Assembly (NCBI RefSeq): GCF_000499845.2
Contig: NC_023750.2
Span: 10,778,653-10,842,652 of the forward strand
Direction: 5' to 3'
Length of the DNA: 64,000 nucleotides
Source of the DNA: Phaseolus vulgaris
Taxonomy: Eukaryota; Streptophyta; Magnoliopsida; Fabales; Fabaceae
Part shown: piece by piece, positions 32,890 through 44,001 of the stretch
Layout of the letters: each line of letters begins with the position of its first letter
Position numbering within the stretch: the first letter of the stretch is position 1
The notes under the pieces: generated by a model
Told to the model about the DNA's origin: nothing
The model's database searches: none
What the model saw: only the letters and a program-made list of their open reading frames with translations
Position numbers and translations under genes: made by a program

Positions 32890-33245
32890 GCGAAGAACAA
32901 TGGAGTATTCTTTGGGCTCGTAGTCACTCCTAGGTAATTTCTTGAGTATTCTTTATACAAGTCACTCATGGAGTAATTGAGTATTCTTAACTCAAGTCAC
33001 TCCTGTCTTAATGAGCAATCTTGACTTTAGTCACTCTTGACTTAACGATTATTCTTGATTCTAGTCATTCCTGGCTTAATAATATTCTTTCAATTTCAAC
33101 TCCCAGCCACTCTTGGCTAACCTTGTTAAGGATTACTCTTTATCAAGCCACTTCTAGTTTAATCGAATATTATTTAGGCACCTAGCCACTATGGCTAGTG
33201 CGTTGAGTATTATTTACTAAATAATCACTCTTGGGTAAGGTTAAA
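32890..33245. repeat. Degenerate ~34-bp tandem repeat
   Basis: Units such as GAGTATTCTTAACTCAAGTC followed by ACTCCTGTCTTAAT recur about eight times with drifting sequence (words TATTCTT, AGTCACTC, GGCTTAAT). No ORF is present. Confidence 0.7.
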
Positions 33246-33759
33246 TGTTTAAATGAACATCTAATCATTATGTTTGACTACTAGGGAGGATTGGATTGTG
33301 TTTGATGACGAGTAAAAGGTTTAGGCTTTCTTTCCTAATTTAGATTTTCTTGCACGCTAGGGAGGGGTTAATTCTTTTGATCAATATGAGATAAAGGTTT
33401 ACTCCCCTAGGTGACTGATTGAACACTTTCAATTCTCTTTTATACACCTTTAAAGATTGCTCAACATTTGGATAACATTTTGTCACAGTGTAATCTTTAG
33501 TCACACATTCTTCTTCTTGATGGTAGACTTTACATAAGCATTGGAAGAAGATATTGACTAAGAAACCGTTTATAGTTGTTGAGTAACTTTCAGTTCTTCT
33601 TGCATGTTGATGTCCTTATTTAATGAAATTTCATGCAAAAAGTTAGAAATTTATTTATTTTAATTGTTGATTAAGCTATGACTCAACACTAATTTGAAAA
33701 ATTAAAATTTAATAATATATTTTGGGTTATGAGATTAATACAACTATTTATTTCCAATT

Positions 33760-33903
33760 TTGTGTTATTTTTAGGAATTTAAGAAGAGATAAACCAAATG
33801 GATATATTATGAATAGAGATGTCATTTAGTCCAAGCCTAATTATGTTAAATAAGGACATAAGGTAGAGAGAAAGGGGGGAAGAAGGAAACCCTAAGAGGT
33901 AGC
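33760..33903 (+). repeat. Left half of repeat K, split by element A
   Basis: GATGTCATTTAGTCCAAGCC to AACCCTAAGAGGTAGC matches 56355-56450. The matching continuation is at 46662-46880, so a single repeat was opened by the element-A insertion. Confidence 0.6.
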
Positions 33904-35021
33904 TGTTAGAATGGATGGCTTTAAACTAGAGGGGGGGTGAATTGTTTAAAGAGAGTTTTCGCAAACTTTTAAAATAAGAATGAAATTATCTCAAGAAACA
34001 ATTTATAAGAAATTCAGTTTGCCAAAATAGCAATAAAAAACAGCAGTACCAGAAAAACAATCGGTTGTTTATACCAGCAAACAACAAACAAAACTGAATT
34101 TAAAGAGTTAGAGATAGAGAGATTGTACACAAATGTTTATACTGGTTCACTCCAAATCCAGAGCTACATCCAGTCTTCTTAGAAACCCTGAAGAAATCCA
34201 CTAAGCAATCACACCTTAATCACTTACACCACAACCAAGAAAGTGACCTTGAACACCTCAAGACACACACTCTTCTTGGCCAACACATCAACACTAAGAT
34301 TGCTGATCTTGATCCCCTCAAGAACACACAGCCAATCTCAGCAAACACAGAAACGAAACTTGTTCAGCAGAGTACAAGGATTACACTTGTTACAGATGAT
34401 AATCTGAAATCAATACAACCAGAATCCTATTCCACACACTTTGATCAATCACAAACTCTTAGCAATCTAAGCTCTTTGAAAAACTCAAAAACTCTATTCA
34501 AAAAGCTTGTTACTCAAATCTGTTTTTCTGAATATATTCAAAGATGTTGTTTGTTATCAAATCTTAACAAACTCTTAAATTGCATTTAATGATTGGTCAA
34601 AGATTTAATGAATGGAGCGTAAGCAGTTAAATCATTTAAAGCTCAGTTAAAGATAAACAAGTTTTTCTGTTATGGTCCCGAAACAAACAATCAGTTGTTT
34701 CCTCGAATCAATCGGTTGTTTTGGTTCTAACAGTTCAACCATTTGAAAAACATTTTTTCACTCTTTTCTCAAAACATCTAAGTATAAACAATCGGTTGTT
34801 TCGACAAAACAATCGGTTGTTTTAACTTAGTTTGAAAAACATTTTTCTTTCACAAAGATTGAGAATGCCTATGCTTTAGATTTAATCAAGGGGTGGATTA
34901 CAACACTCAAACTACCCCAGAACTAAACTAAAACAGCACAGCAACAGCAAGCACAGTCAAGGCTTCAACATCCTTCAAAGGGTTTGGATTCTTCAAAGCT
35001 TGAACACCACTTGGTTCAACA
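33904..35021 (-). repeat. 3' LTR of element A
   Basis: 1118 bp, TGTTAGAATGG to GGTTCAACA on the plus strand, with six or more AACAATCGGTTGTT-type motifs (34057, 34688, 34715, 34788, 34810). Confidence 0.92.
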
Positions 35022-35428
35022 ATCTCCCTCTATTTGATGAAGACAAATCCCTGATGCTTGTGTTGTACCTGATTGAATCTGAAGCAGTTCATGCAAGATA
35101 CAGTTTTGAACAAAGCATAGAACTTCTGATATTTGGTAGCACAGATATAAGAATTAAAATTCATAGCAAAATATCATAAACAAATATAAGAGCAAAAACC
35201 TATAAGGTTTTACTCATCCAAACTGTTTTAACAACAAAAAAACAGAAAATTTAAACACAACATATATATCTCCCCCTATTTGTCTTCACAAATAGACAAA
35301 GAGAAGAGATAAAACAAAATATTGTTTTGATTAAAGCAGCAACAGCAAAAAGAAAGAGAATTTTTAAAAACCATATATAACCACTAAAAACAATCGATTG
35401 TTCCGATACATCAACCGGTTGTTTTTCT

Positions 35429-35765
35429 TCATTCATCATCATCAGCAAACTGAAGATCAAAGATTTGGTTCTGGACAGCTTCGATCTGTTCATCTAGAGT
35501 CATGAAGCGAGCATCCATGTTGTCAAACCTGTTGTCAATCCTCTGGAAATTGCTTACACAAAGATCATGAACATTTCTTTGATTCTCCTCAAAGCTATCA
35601 AGCCTATTGATCATGAGTCTTTCAAAAGGAGACATGGTTTGCATCCTTTCTTCTTGATTTCCAGCACCAGCACTTGGTCCAGCATCTTGATAATCTTCAG
35701 GTGGATCTTCATGTTGAACATCCATATCAGCAGGCTCATCTTGTTCAAGATCAGCAACACCACTA
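35429..35765 (-). pseudogene. C-terminal piece of the extra (post-pol) ORF of element A
   Basis: The minus strand reads an acidic stretch (MDVQHEDPPEDYQDAGPS), then SPFERLMINRLDSFEENQRN and FDNMDARFMTLDEQIEAVQN, ending at 35429. The layout resembles the C-terminus of the 384-residue ORF at 39877-41031 (LSMFKRQVLSRLDIL, then RFQHLDDQIEGVQE). It lies between pol and the 3' LTR in the same relative position. Confidence 0.6.
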
Positions 35766-36708
35766 GATGAGGAAGTCCAAACTAAGTCCCCGAGGTGATG
35801 GACCCTTTCAAGTCCTCAAGCGAGTCAATAACAATGCATACAAATTGGACCTACCTCTTGAATATGGAGTACATGACACTTTTAATGTAATTGACCTTTC
35901 TCCATTTGTAGGTACCAATGACGACGAGGACGAGCTGGATTTGAGGACAAATCCTTTCCAAGGGGGAGGGGAAATGATGGCAAAGTCATGGAGCTCTTCT
36001 CGGATTTGTGATCAAAGGATGCGGAAGCTATGGATTGAGTTGGGCAAGATCCTCCTAGGAGCTATGGTGATCTTGAAGGTGCATGATGTGTATGGAAAGA
36101 GGGAGGTTCGGCCAGCCCTATGGTAGGTGATGAAGATGAAGGTTAGGTCCTAGAAACTAGGCAAAAGCAATGTATGGCACAATGTTGGCAGCATAACATT
36201 ACTCTCATTAATCTTAAAAATACAAGAGCTAGGCATCTCCTTTTAAAGGCTAAGGAGGTCGTGAATGTTAAGCTGATTCCACATGAAATGTGAGCAAAAT
36301 GAAATGGAAATGTGAAGGCACATGGCACATGGACCACATGGTCGGCCATGTGAGCCAATGTTCTAGAAAGTGCACAAAATCTAGGGTAAATCACATATAA
36401 GACAAGTTTATGCTTTCTATCACTACACTAATTACTAAGGCACCCTTAATGGGCCTCCATGTAACATGTACAAGGTCTTCTCCCTCCAATCCGTGGCTTG
36501 ACCCATTTGTGCGTGAATATGCTTGGCCATGGACCTAGTGATAGGTCCTAGACGGTCTAGGCTTCCTCCTAGATGCTCCTTGTGTAGTCGCCCCTCCTCT
36601 TGTGCTAGACGCTCTCCTCTTGAGTCTAGACGCTCCTCACATGGTTCTAGACGGTCTAGTCTTGGGTCTTGGCTTCCATGGTGAGGTGAGCTTGGCCCTC
36701 CTCCATCA
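35766..36708 (+). mobile_element. Gypsy (chromovirus-like) fragment: integrase end and 3' LTR (element J)
   Basis: [34 protein letters not shown] and [10 protein letters not shown] (35770-35910) are the C-terminal integrase motifs of gypsy polyproteins. A polypurine tract AAGGGGGAGGGGAAA then abuts an LTR, TGATGGCAAAG to CTCCATCA (35975-36708, 734 bp). Everything upstream of the integrase end is missing. Confidence 0.78.
35975..36708 (+). repeat. 3' LTR of element J
   Basis: It begins TGATGG and ends CCATCA next to a purine-rich tract. It includes several GGTCTAGAC/CTAGACG words at 36550-36660. A minus-strand frame at 36716-36435 with GPITRSMAKHI overlaps it. Confidence 0.7.
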
Positions 36709-39299
36709 CCAAACATAAAATTTCAGAATAATAAATTGTGCGATGCTTGTGTAAAGGGAAAACAGATAAGAACTTCATTTAAATCTAAAGATGTGGTTTC
36801 TACAAATAAAGCCTTGGATGTTTTACATATGGACTTGTTTGGACCATCTAGGACTGCTAGCTTAGCTGGAAATTACTATGCCTTGGTGATTGTTGATGAC
36901 TTTTCAAGATATACATGGACTTTGTTCCTTGCTTCTAAAAATGATGCATATAAAGCCTTTAAGAAACTTGCTAAGGTTCTGCATAATGAAAATGAAAATA
37001 GGATAAAACAGATTCGTAGTGATCATGGGGGAGAATTTCAAAATGCAAAATTTGATAGATATTGTGAAAAACATGGGATCACACATAGTTATTATGCTCA
37101 TAGGACACCCCAACAAAATGGTGTAGTTGAAAGGAAGAATAGGTCACTAGAGGAGTTAGCTAGGACCATGTTAAATGAATCTGGTTTACCTAAATATTTT
37201 TGGGCAGATGCAGTATACACTGCTTCTTATGTGCTTAACAGAACATTGATTAGACCAATTCTTAAGAAAACTCCCTATGAATTGTATAAAGGTAGGAAGC
37301 CTAGCATTAGTCATCTTAGGGTCTTTGGCTGCAAATGTTTTGTTCTAAATAATGGTAAAGACAATCTGGAGAAATTTGATCCTAAATCAGATGAAGGAAT
37401 ACATATTGGATATGCTATAAATGGTCATGCTTATAGAGTCTATAACAAAAGATTGCTTGCAGTAGAAGAATCTATACATGTTGTATTTGATGAAACAGAT
37501 TTTTATGTGCCCAAATCTGTTATGGATGAACCTGGTATGGATGATTTAAGAACCATTTTGCAAAAGAATCAATCTAGTGAGCTTGATGCAACTAATCAAA
37601 ATTCTGTCAAAGAATCTACTGTGAATGCAGGATTGCCTCAGGAATGGAAGACACCCAGGGATCTTACACTAGACAATGTAATTGGTAAAATTGAGAAAGG
37701 AGTCTCAACAAGGAATTCACTTAATAATTTTTGCAGAACAGTGTCCTTTGTTTCACAGATTGAGCCTAAAAGTCTGGAAGAAGCACTGCAAGACAGCAAT
37801 TGGATAACAGCAATGCAGGAAGAACTGAACCAGTTTGAACACAATGAAGTGTGGACTTTGGTTCCAAGAACGCATGAGATGAATATCATAGGAACCAAGT
37901 GGGTGTACAGGAACAAGATGGATGAACATGGGGCTATCACTAGGAATAAAGCAAGGCTGGTTGCTAAAGGTTATAACCAAGAAGAGGGAATTGATTTTGG
38001 TGAAACCTATGCACCAGTAGCACGTCTTGAAGCTGTCAGATTACTCTTAGCATTTTCCAGCATAGAAGGTTTCAAGCTATTCCAAATGGATGTCAAGAGT
38101 GCATTCTTAAATGGTTACATTAATGAAGAGGTGTTTGTATCTCAGCCTCCAGGGTTCGAAGATCATAAAAATCCAGAGCATGTGTACATGCTTAAGAAGG
38201 CGTTATATGGATTGAAGCAGGCACCTAGGCAATGGTATGAGAGGCTAAGTGAATTTCTGCTCTCTCAAGGATATAACCGTGGCAATTCTGATAAAACCCT
38301 GTTCATAAAGAAGAAAAGGGGAGACATTATACTTGTGCAAGTCTATGTGGATGATATTATCTTTGGATCCACAAATGAAGAGATGTGTGAAGACTTTGTA
38401 AAAACAATGAAGAGTGAGTTTGAGATGTCAATGTTAGGGGAAATGAATTTCTTCCTTGGACTACAAGTGAAACAACTCAATGATGGAATTTTCATAAGCC
38501 AAGAAAAATACTGCAAGGAACTGCTTAGGAGGTTTGGTATGGATCAATGCAAAGCAATCAGCACTCCTATTTCAACAAGCTGCCAACTGGATCAAGATTA
38601 TGCAAGAAAATCAGTGGACCAATCTAAGTACAGGGGTTTAATTGGTTCTTTATTATACTTAACTGCTAGCAGGCCTGACATTATGTTTGTTGTGTGCTTA
38701 TGTGCTAGATATCAATCTGATCCAAAGGAATCACACTACAATGCAGCAAAGAGAATTCGAAATACTTACAAGGATCTAAGGATGTTGGATTATGGTATCC
38801 TAACAATGTATCTTTAAATTTAACTGGTTTTTCAGACTCTGACTTTGCAGGTTGCAAGGTTGATGGGAAAAGCACAAGTGGGACTTGTCACATGCTTGGA
38901 TCAAGTCTAATCTCTTGGCATTGCAAGAAACAGGCTTGTGTTGCTCTCTTTACAACAGAGGCAGAATACATAGTTGCTGGAAGTTGTTGTGCTCAAACCT
39001 TATGGCTAAGGTAGCAGCTAAGTGATTTTGGAATTTTATTAAACAAGATACCTATAAATTGTGATAATACTAGTGCTATAAATCTGTCTAAGAATCATGT
39101 CATGCACTCAAGGACTAAACATATTGAAATTAGACATCACTTTCTAAGAGAACATATAGCTAATGGAACTTGTGATATAAAATTCATTGGCACTGAATTT
39201 CAATTAGCTGATTTATTCACTAAACCTCTTGCTAAAGACAGGTTTTATTTTCTTCTAAATGAATTGGGTATCATTAGCTTAAATTGTCCTCTGCAGTAA
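36709..39299 (+). pseudogene. Element B pol: integrase, reverse transcriptase, RNase H
   Basis: This is the most complete pol in the window. Integrase shows LCDACVKGKQ (end of the zinc-binding part), the first catalytic Asp in HMDLFGPSR, the second in RSDHGGEFQN, and the Glu in NGVVERKNRS. RT shows WVYRNKMDEHGAITRNKARL, MDVKSAFLNGYINEEV and the catalytic VYVDDIIFGS (about 38341-38370). The 693-codon frame breaks by loss of one base near 38759, just before RNase H. RNase H continues in another frame (SDSDFAGCKVDGKSTSG, TTEAEYIVAG, HVMHSRTKHIEIRHHFLRE) with one TAG at about 39013 and ends at 39297-39299. It needs an intact helper to move. Confidence 0.88.
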
Positions 39300-39876
39300 A
39301 AATTTCAATCTGTTACTTTATATTTTAACATGTTTTGTTCTCTGTTTCAGAATTACTGTTGTGACTAGGAAAGAGAAAGATTTGATTTTCTCTCTCTCTC
39401 TTTATCTTTGACTGCTTTTATGGTTATTAACTAGCAGGTCTGTGCCAATTAGCGTGTGGGTATCCTAACTGATTGGATATTGTGTAAGTGCAACAGATTT
39501 GATTTGCCAAAATCTGGTTCCAATATATTCTTACGTAAATCAACACCTGAACCTGCTGCACCATAAGATTAAAATCTGAAGCATATCTGTTTGATTTGAT
39601 TGTTTTTTTAAACCCATAATTCTTGAAATCTGATTAAATTGTTTTTCTTTAAAATTTGTGATCTTCAAAATCTGATTTAAAGACTCTATATAAACCTAGC
39701 ACTAATCAAATTTTTTTCTCACACCTTCTCATCTATGCTATAAGCTGTCAAGGTCAAATCTGATTCTTTACATGTTTCGTTTCTGTTATTATTGATAATA
39801 TGAACTGCAAACTTATTTTATTTTCTAGCTGGAATTGTCTATTGGTGAATAGGTGCTGGCAACAACAGACTAAGCA

Positions 39877-41031
39877 ATGGCATCTTCCTCACACAGAAAG
39901 AAGAAATCCAAAGAACAATCTAACAGCAGCCAAGGCATTCTGGAAAAATGGTTTGCTGGAGATTCTGAAGCCATGACTAGGTTCATCCATGAGACAAGGA
40001 GAAAGCAAGTCAATGCGCCCAAGGTGCTGGAATTCTCTTGGTTGAGGGAAGAAAATCTGACTGAAGCAAAAACTCTGCTCAAGCATCAAAAGCTGAAAAA
40101 TTTCTTAGAAATGACTGGAAATGTCTATCCAGACTTGGTGAAAGTGTTCTACAGTAATCTGGTTCAAGATGGCAAAAATCTGGTCTCCCATGTGAAAGGT
40201 GTGAAGCTGAAAATTACAAGGGAAATATGGAGCAATGTGGGAGGAATCAAGTATTCAGGAATGAAGGTTAGCAAAGAGAATACTGTTGGAATTCAAGGGT
40301 TTAGCAAAATGCAGTTTTATAGGAGCTGTGTTAGGAATCCTGCTGAACCAGTAGCTAGATTTCATGCTGGAAATCTGACATTAATTCCAAGACTCCTAGC
40401 CTACATAATTGCTTGGCAGCTTACTCCAAGAGGAAGTAATCATGCTACTCTCCATGAAGAGGATTTGATTCTGCTGTACTGCATAATGAATCAACTCAAG
40501 GTAAAGTGGGTGAGTACAATGGTAGAGCATATGCTCAAATCCACAAGGCTTTCAGATTATTGTTTTCCATATGCTATTTTTGTGTCAAAGCTAATTGATT
40601 ATTTTGAAGTTGACACTGCAAATGAGAGAAATGACACCGTTAAGGCATCAAGTGAAATAGACAACTCCACTCTCTTGAAGATGGGGTTCCAAAAGGAGGA
40701 TGACAGCTGGGTATTTAGAAGGAATGCTGAAAATAGAGCTGAGAATGAAGCAGCTGATTCAGCAAATGAAGAAGAAGAAAATGTTGATGGGGTGCAGCAC
40801 ATGGATGAGTCACCAGTGCACTCTTCTGGAAATGAGGATGTTGCTGCTACAAGCCAAAATGCACTGGTTGCATATGAGGAACCTGTGTCTAGAGGTGAAC
40901 CTCTGTCCATGTTCAAAAGACAAGTTCTAAGCAGGCTGGACATACTCACATATGACCAAAAGGCACATTATGAAATGGCTCAAGCCAGGTTTCAACACTT
41001 GGATGACCAAATTGAAGGAGTTCAGGAGTAG
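39877..41031 (+). CDS. Extra ORF of element B, between pol and 3' LTR (function unknown)
   Basis: This uninterrupted 384-codon ORF starts MASSSHRKKKSKEQSNSSQ, a basic Ser-rich start that could act as a nuclear signal. A globular region follows (KFLEMTGNVYPDLVKVFYSN would be typical wording; seen here as FLEMTGNVYPDLVKVFYSNL, then GVKLKITREIWSNVGGIKY, RLLAYIIAWQLTPRGSNHA and DLILLYCIMNQLKVKWVS). Next comes an acidic stretch around residues 290-320 and a helical C-terminus (FKRQVLSRLDILTYDQKAHY). I recall the globular part as the 'putative plant transposon protein' domain. Sireviruses may carry an env-like ORF here, but no signal peptide or membrane segment is visible, so an envelope role is not supported. 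Element A keeps a related tail at 35429. Confidence 0.75.
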   Translation: MASSSHRKKKSKEQSNSSQGILEKWFAGDSEAMTRFIHETRRKQVNAPKVLEFSWLREENLTEAKTLLKHQKLKNFLEMTGNVYPDLVKVFYSNLVQDGKNLVSHVKGVKLKITREIWSNVGGIKYSGMKVSKENTVGIQGFSKMQFYRSCVRNPAEPVARFHAGNLTLIPRLLAYIIAWQLTPRGSNHATLHEEDLILLYCIMNQLKVKWVSTMVEHMLKSTRLSDYCFPYAIFVSKLIDYFEVDTANERNDTVKASSEIDNSTLLKMGFQKEDDSWVFRRNAENRAENEAADSANEEEENVDGVQHMDESPVHSSGNEDVAATSQNALVAYEEPVSRGEPLSMFKRQVLSRLDILTYDQKAHYEMAQARFQHLDDQIEGVQE

Positions 41032-41449
41032 CTAGCTGAGCTTTACTACAACAACAAGTGATCATATTTCATAGTCTTTATCTTTTATATCTTGTTGAAA
41101 AATTTGGGTTTAGTTTGTTTGTCTTTATTCTGCACTGGTTTTAGTTGGTTTTATTTTGGGCTGTAATAGAACTATATACTGGTTGTTTGTTTGAACTGCT
41201 ATGAATGTCTATGGTATGTCTTTATCCCATGCCTTATTCTGTTTGATGAATCCAAAGGGGGAGAAGAACAGAGAAACAGCTCACAAAGGTTGAGGTTCTG
41301 GTTAAAGCTGCAGGGAGGTAGCACAAAACTCACACACTGCTATATTCTGGTTTTATTTCTAAATGCTGTTGTGCAGGTTTTGGCAGTTAATATAGTGCAG
41401 GTTTTGATCATCAAAGTATGCAAAGCAAAGGGATTTTTGTCTCCATCAA

Positions 41450-41461
41450 ACAGGGGGAGAT
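41450..41461 (+). other. Polypurine tract of element B
   Basis: CAGGGGGAGATTG runs directly into the LTR start TGTTGAAGATGG, as in the other copia elements here. Confidence 0.7.
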
Positions 41462-41660
41462 TGTTGAAGATGGATGAAGCTCATCTCTATCTAGTCTTAG
41501 TGTGTTTGATGTAGATGTTAGCTAGGTTGCTTTGTAGGTTGCTGTATGTCTTAGATGATCTCGTCCTTTAAGGTTGTGTGTATTCAAGGTTGCCTTTTGC
41601 TGCATGACCCATCCTAGATGTCAAATCAAGGTAGTAAGATCAAGCTCACGATGTCATTAA

Positions 41661-42205
41661 GGCTCTTTGACTAGTCATTAAGGCTCTTGAATTTCCAAGA
41701 TTTTGGAATATATTCCTTTATGACAGTTGTAACTTCTCTCTGAACGTGATCAACTTTCAATCACTGGTTCTTTGACCAAGATTCTCTCTTTGAATTGATC
41801 TGCAACGGATAGAAATTCAAAATAGCAATTAAAAAGATTTCTTCATATTATTGTCAGACCCAAAACAATCGGTTGTTTTTCTGCAACAGTTAAACTGATT
41901 TTGAATTTTAACCATGAGCAGAAAGAGTTCAAAGCAGATGACATTAAGCATATTAAAAAGATTTTTTAACCATGTGAAATAACTTTTTTTTAAAATAGAA
42001 ATTAAGAACAGAGAAAGGAAGGTCTTATCCTTATGTTAATTCTTCAATGAGCCATGTGTTTTATGATCAAGAAGCCTCTTTTCATTGTTGAGGACCTTTG
42101 ATAGATGTAGAACATTGATTCAGCTTCAATGATTGTCTTTTTCTTCCAAAAACTTGATCACATGACTTAGTTCTTCATACTTCTTTTAGAAATCCTGCAT
42201 AAGCA
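41661..42205. other. Unassigned stretch inside element A
   Basis: Low-complexity AT-rich DNA with one AACAATCGGTTGTTTTT motif at 41863. No ORF or LTR end was recognised. Confidence 0.4.
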
Positions 42206-42210
42206 TGAGT

Positions 42211-43940
42211 TCAAGCAACAAGATTTGGTCCCTTCACAAATGTGGGTCCAATAGATTTCTTTTTCTCATTTGGAACCTCACATCCTTTCAGAATCCATTT
42301 CATGTAGCCTCTAGGAACAAAGAATTTTCTTATTTTGCAGAATCTAACCGAATGGCCCTTTTTCATGCAATAAAAGCATGTAACAACCGGTTGTTTCGAT
42401 TTAACAATCGCTTGTTTCACTGGCTTTCTTGAAATTTTTTTTGAAAACTTATCTTGTTGGTTCTGTGGATTGTAACCCAAACCAGCCTTTCCAAAAACAC
42501 AACTTTGAGATGCCAAAACATTCGCAAAGTTAGATTTCCCTTTTGAAAGCTTGTCCACAGTTTCAACAAGATAGTGAACTTTTTTCTCAAGATTTTCACA
42601 ATTTTCGCAAATGAGAGTGTCACACTTGCAAGAAGCATTTTTTAAATGGTTTTCCAGATTTTTGAAATCATTTTTAGATTTTTCAATCTCATCTTCAAGT
42701 GATTTCACTCTCTTTTCCATCCAGTTGTTACGTTCTTTCAATCGGTTGTTTGAAAGAACCAATCAATTAGCTTCATCATGAGTTTCTTGAAAAGCTTCAA
42801 GTAATTCACTGTAATTTTGTTCATTCAAGGAAGCACATGAACTTACCTTACTTGAGTTGTAGGATTCATCATCATCTTTAGCAACCAAGCAGATATTTGC
42901 TTTCTCATCTTCACTTGATGAAGAACTTGATGATGACACCTTACTTTCATCCCAAGCTATGTAGGCTTTCTTTGTCTTGCCTTTCTTTTCCTTGTAGCTA
43001 GACTTTTTCTCCTTGCTCTTGTTTGGACAATCTGCCTTTATATGACATTGCTCACCACAACCAAAACAAGTATAGTTATTGGAATTAAAATCATTGGATT
43101 TCTTGTTTCCATACCTATCTTTGTTGTTGTCTTTGTTGCGGTTTCTCTTTAGGAATTTGCTGAACTTTCTTGACAGCAAGCTAAGGTTTTCCTCATCACT
43201 ATCATCCCTGGATTCTTGTTTTCCTTTGTGCTTGGAAGCTTTTAAGGCTATGCTCCTTGTGTGCTTGTCTTCACTCTCTTGAACATTGAGTCTATTCATC
43301 TCTAACTCATGTTCCCTAAGCTTTCCAAACAAAGAAGCAACATTTAATGATGTTAGATCTTTAGATTCGAAAATAGCAGTTACCTTGGGTTGCCATGCTC
43401 TATCAAGACATTTCAAGATCTTGATGTTCAGCTCTTCCTTATCAAAGGACTTGTCAAGACTCATGAGATGATTGATGATGTGCGTGAATCTTTTCTACAC
43501 CTCAGCAATTGTTTCTCCTTTAAGCATTCTGAACATCTCATACTCTTGGATTAGAGCATGCTTCCTAGCTCTCTTCACCTCATTTTTTCCTTCATGAGTG
43601 ACTTCCAAGGTGTCCCACATTTCTTTTGATGATTTGCATTGAGAGACCCTGAAAAACTCATAAGAATTAAAGCAGAGGTTATAATATTTTTGGCAATGCA
43701 ATCGAATTTGGCCTTTTTGCTTTCTGCATCAGTCCATTGAGACCATGGCTTCTCAATGAGAGATCCATCTTTTTCAAACTTTGGGACAAAAGGACCATTT
43801 TCAATTGCAACCCAAATTCCTTTGTCAAGTGATTCCATAAATATTTTCATTCTCACTTTCCAAAATTGGTAGTTCAAACCACAAAACAGAGGTGGTCTGT
43901 TAATTGAAGCACCTTCCCCAAAAGGTAGTCTATCAGTCAT
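42211..43940 (-). pseudogene. Copia gag of element A
   Basis: It starts MTDRLPFGEGASINRPPLF, then YQFWKVRMKIFMESLDKGIW (copia gag N-terminal domain) and LNIKILKCLDRAWQPKVTAI with EHELEMNRLNVQE. The first zinc knuckle CFGCGEQCHIKADC is near 43050, followed by a Ser/Glu-rich linker. A coiled coil with SNNRLKERNNWMEKRVKSLE follows, and the second knuckle CFYCMKKGHSVRFC is near 42370, ending at VKGPNLVA. A frame change near 43590 and stops at about 43490 and 42763 inactivate it. Confidence 0.82.
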
Positions 43941-44001
43941 TTTAAAAACAGTTTTAGGATCAACTTGAATAACTTTCAAGAACCAAGCTCTTGATGCCAA
44001 T

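Larger units (their letters stand above)
36709..41660 (+). mobile_element. Sirevirus-like copia element, 5'-truncated, with extra ORF (element B)
   Basis: It contains integrase, RT and RNase H (36709-39299), a 384-codon extra ORF (39877-41031), a polypurine tract CAGGGGGAGATTG (41450-41461) and the first ~200 bases of a 3' LTR beginning TGTTGAAGATGG at 41462. That LTR start matches the solo LTR at 45072. The 5' LTR, gag and protease are missing, and the 3' LTR breaks off near 41660. It lies inside element A in opposite orientation. Confidence 0.85.
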
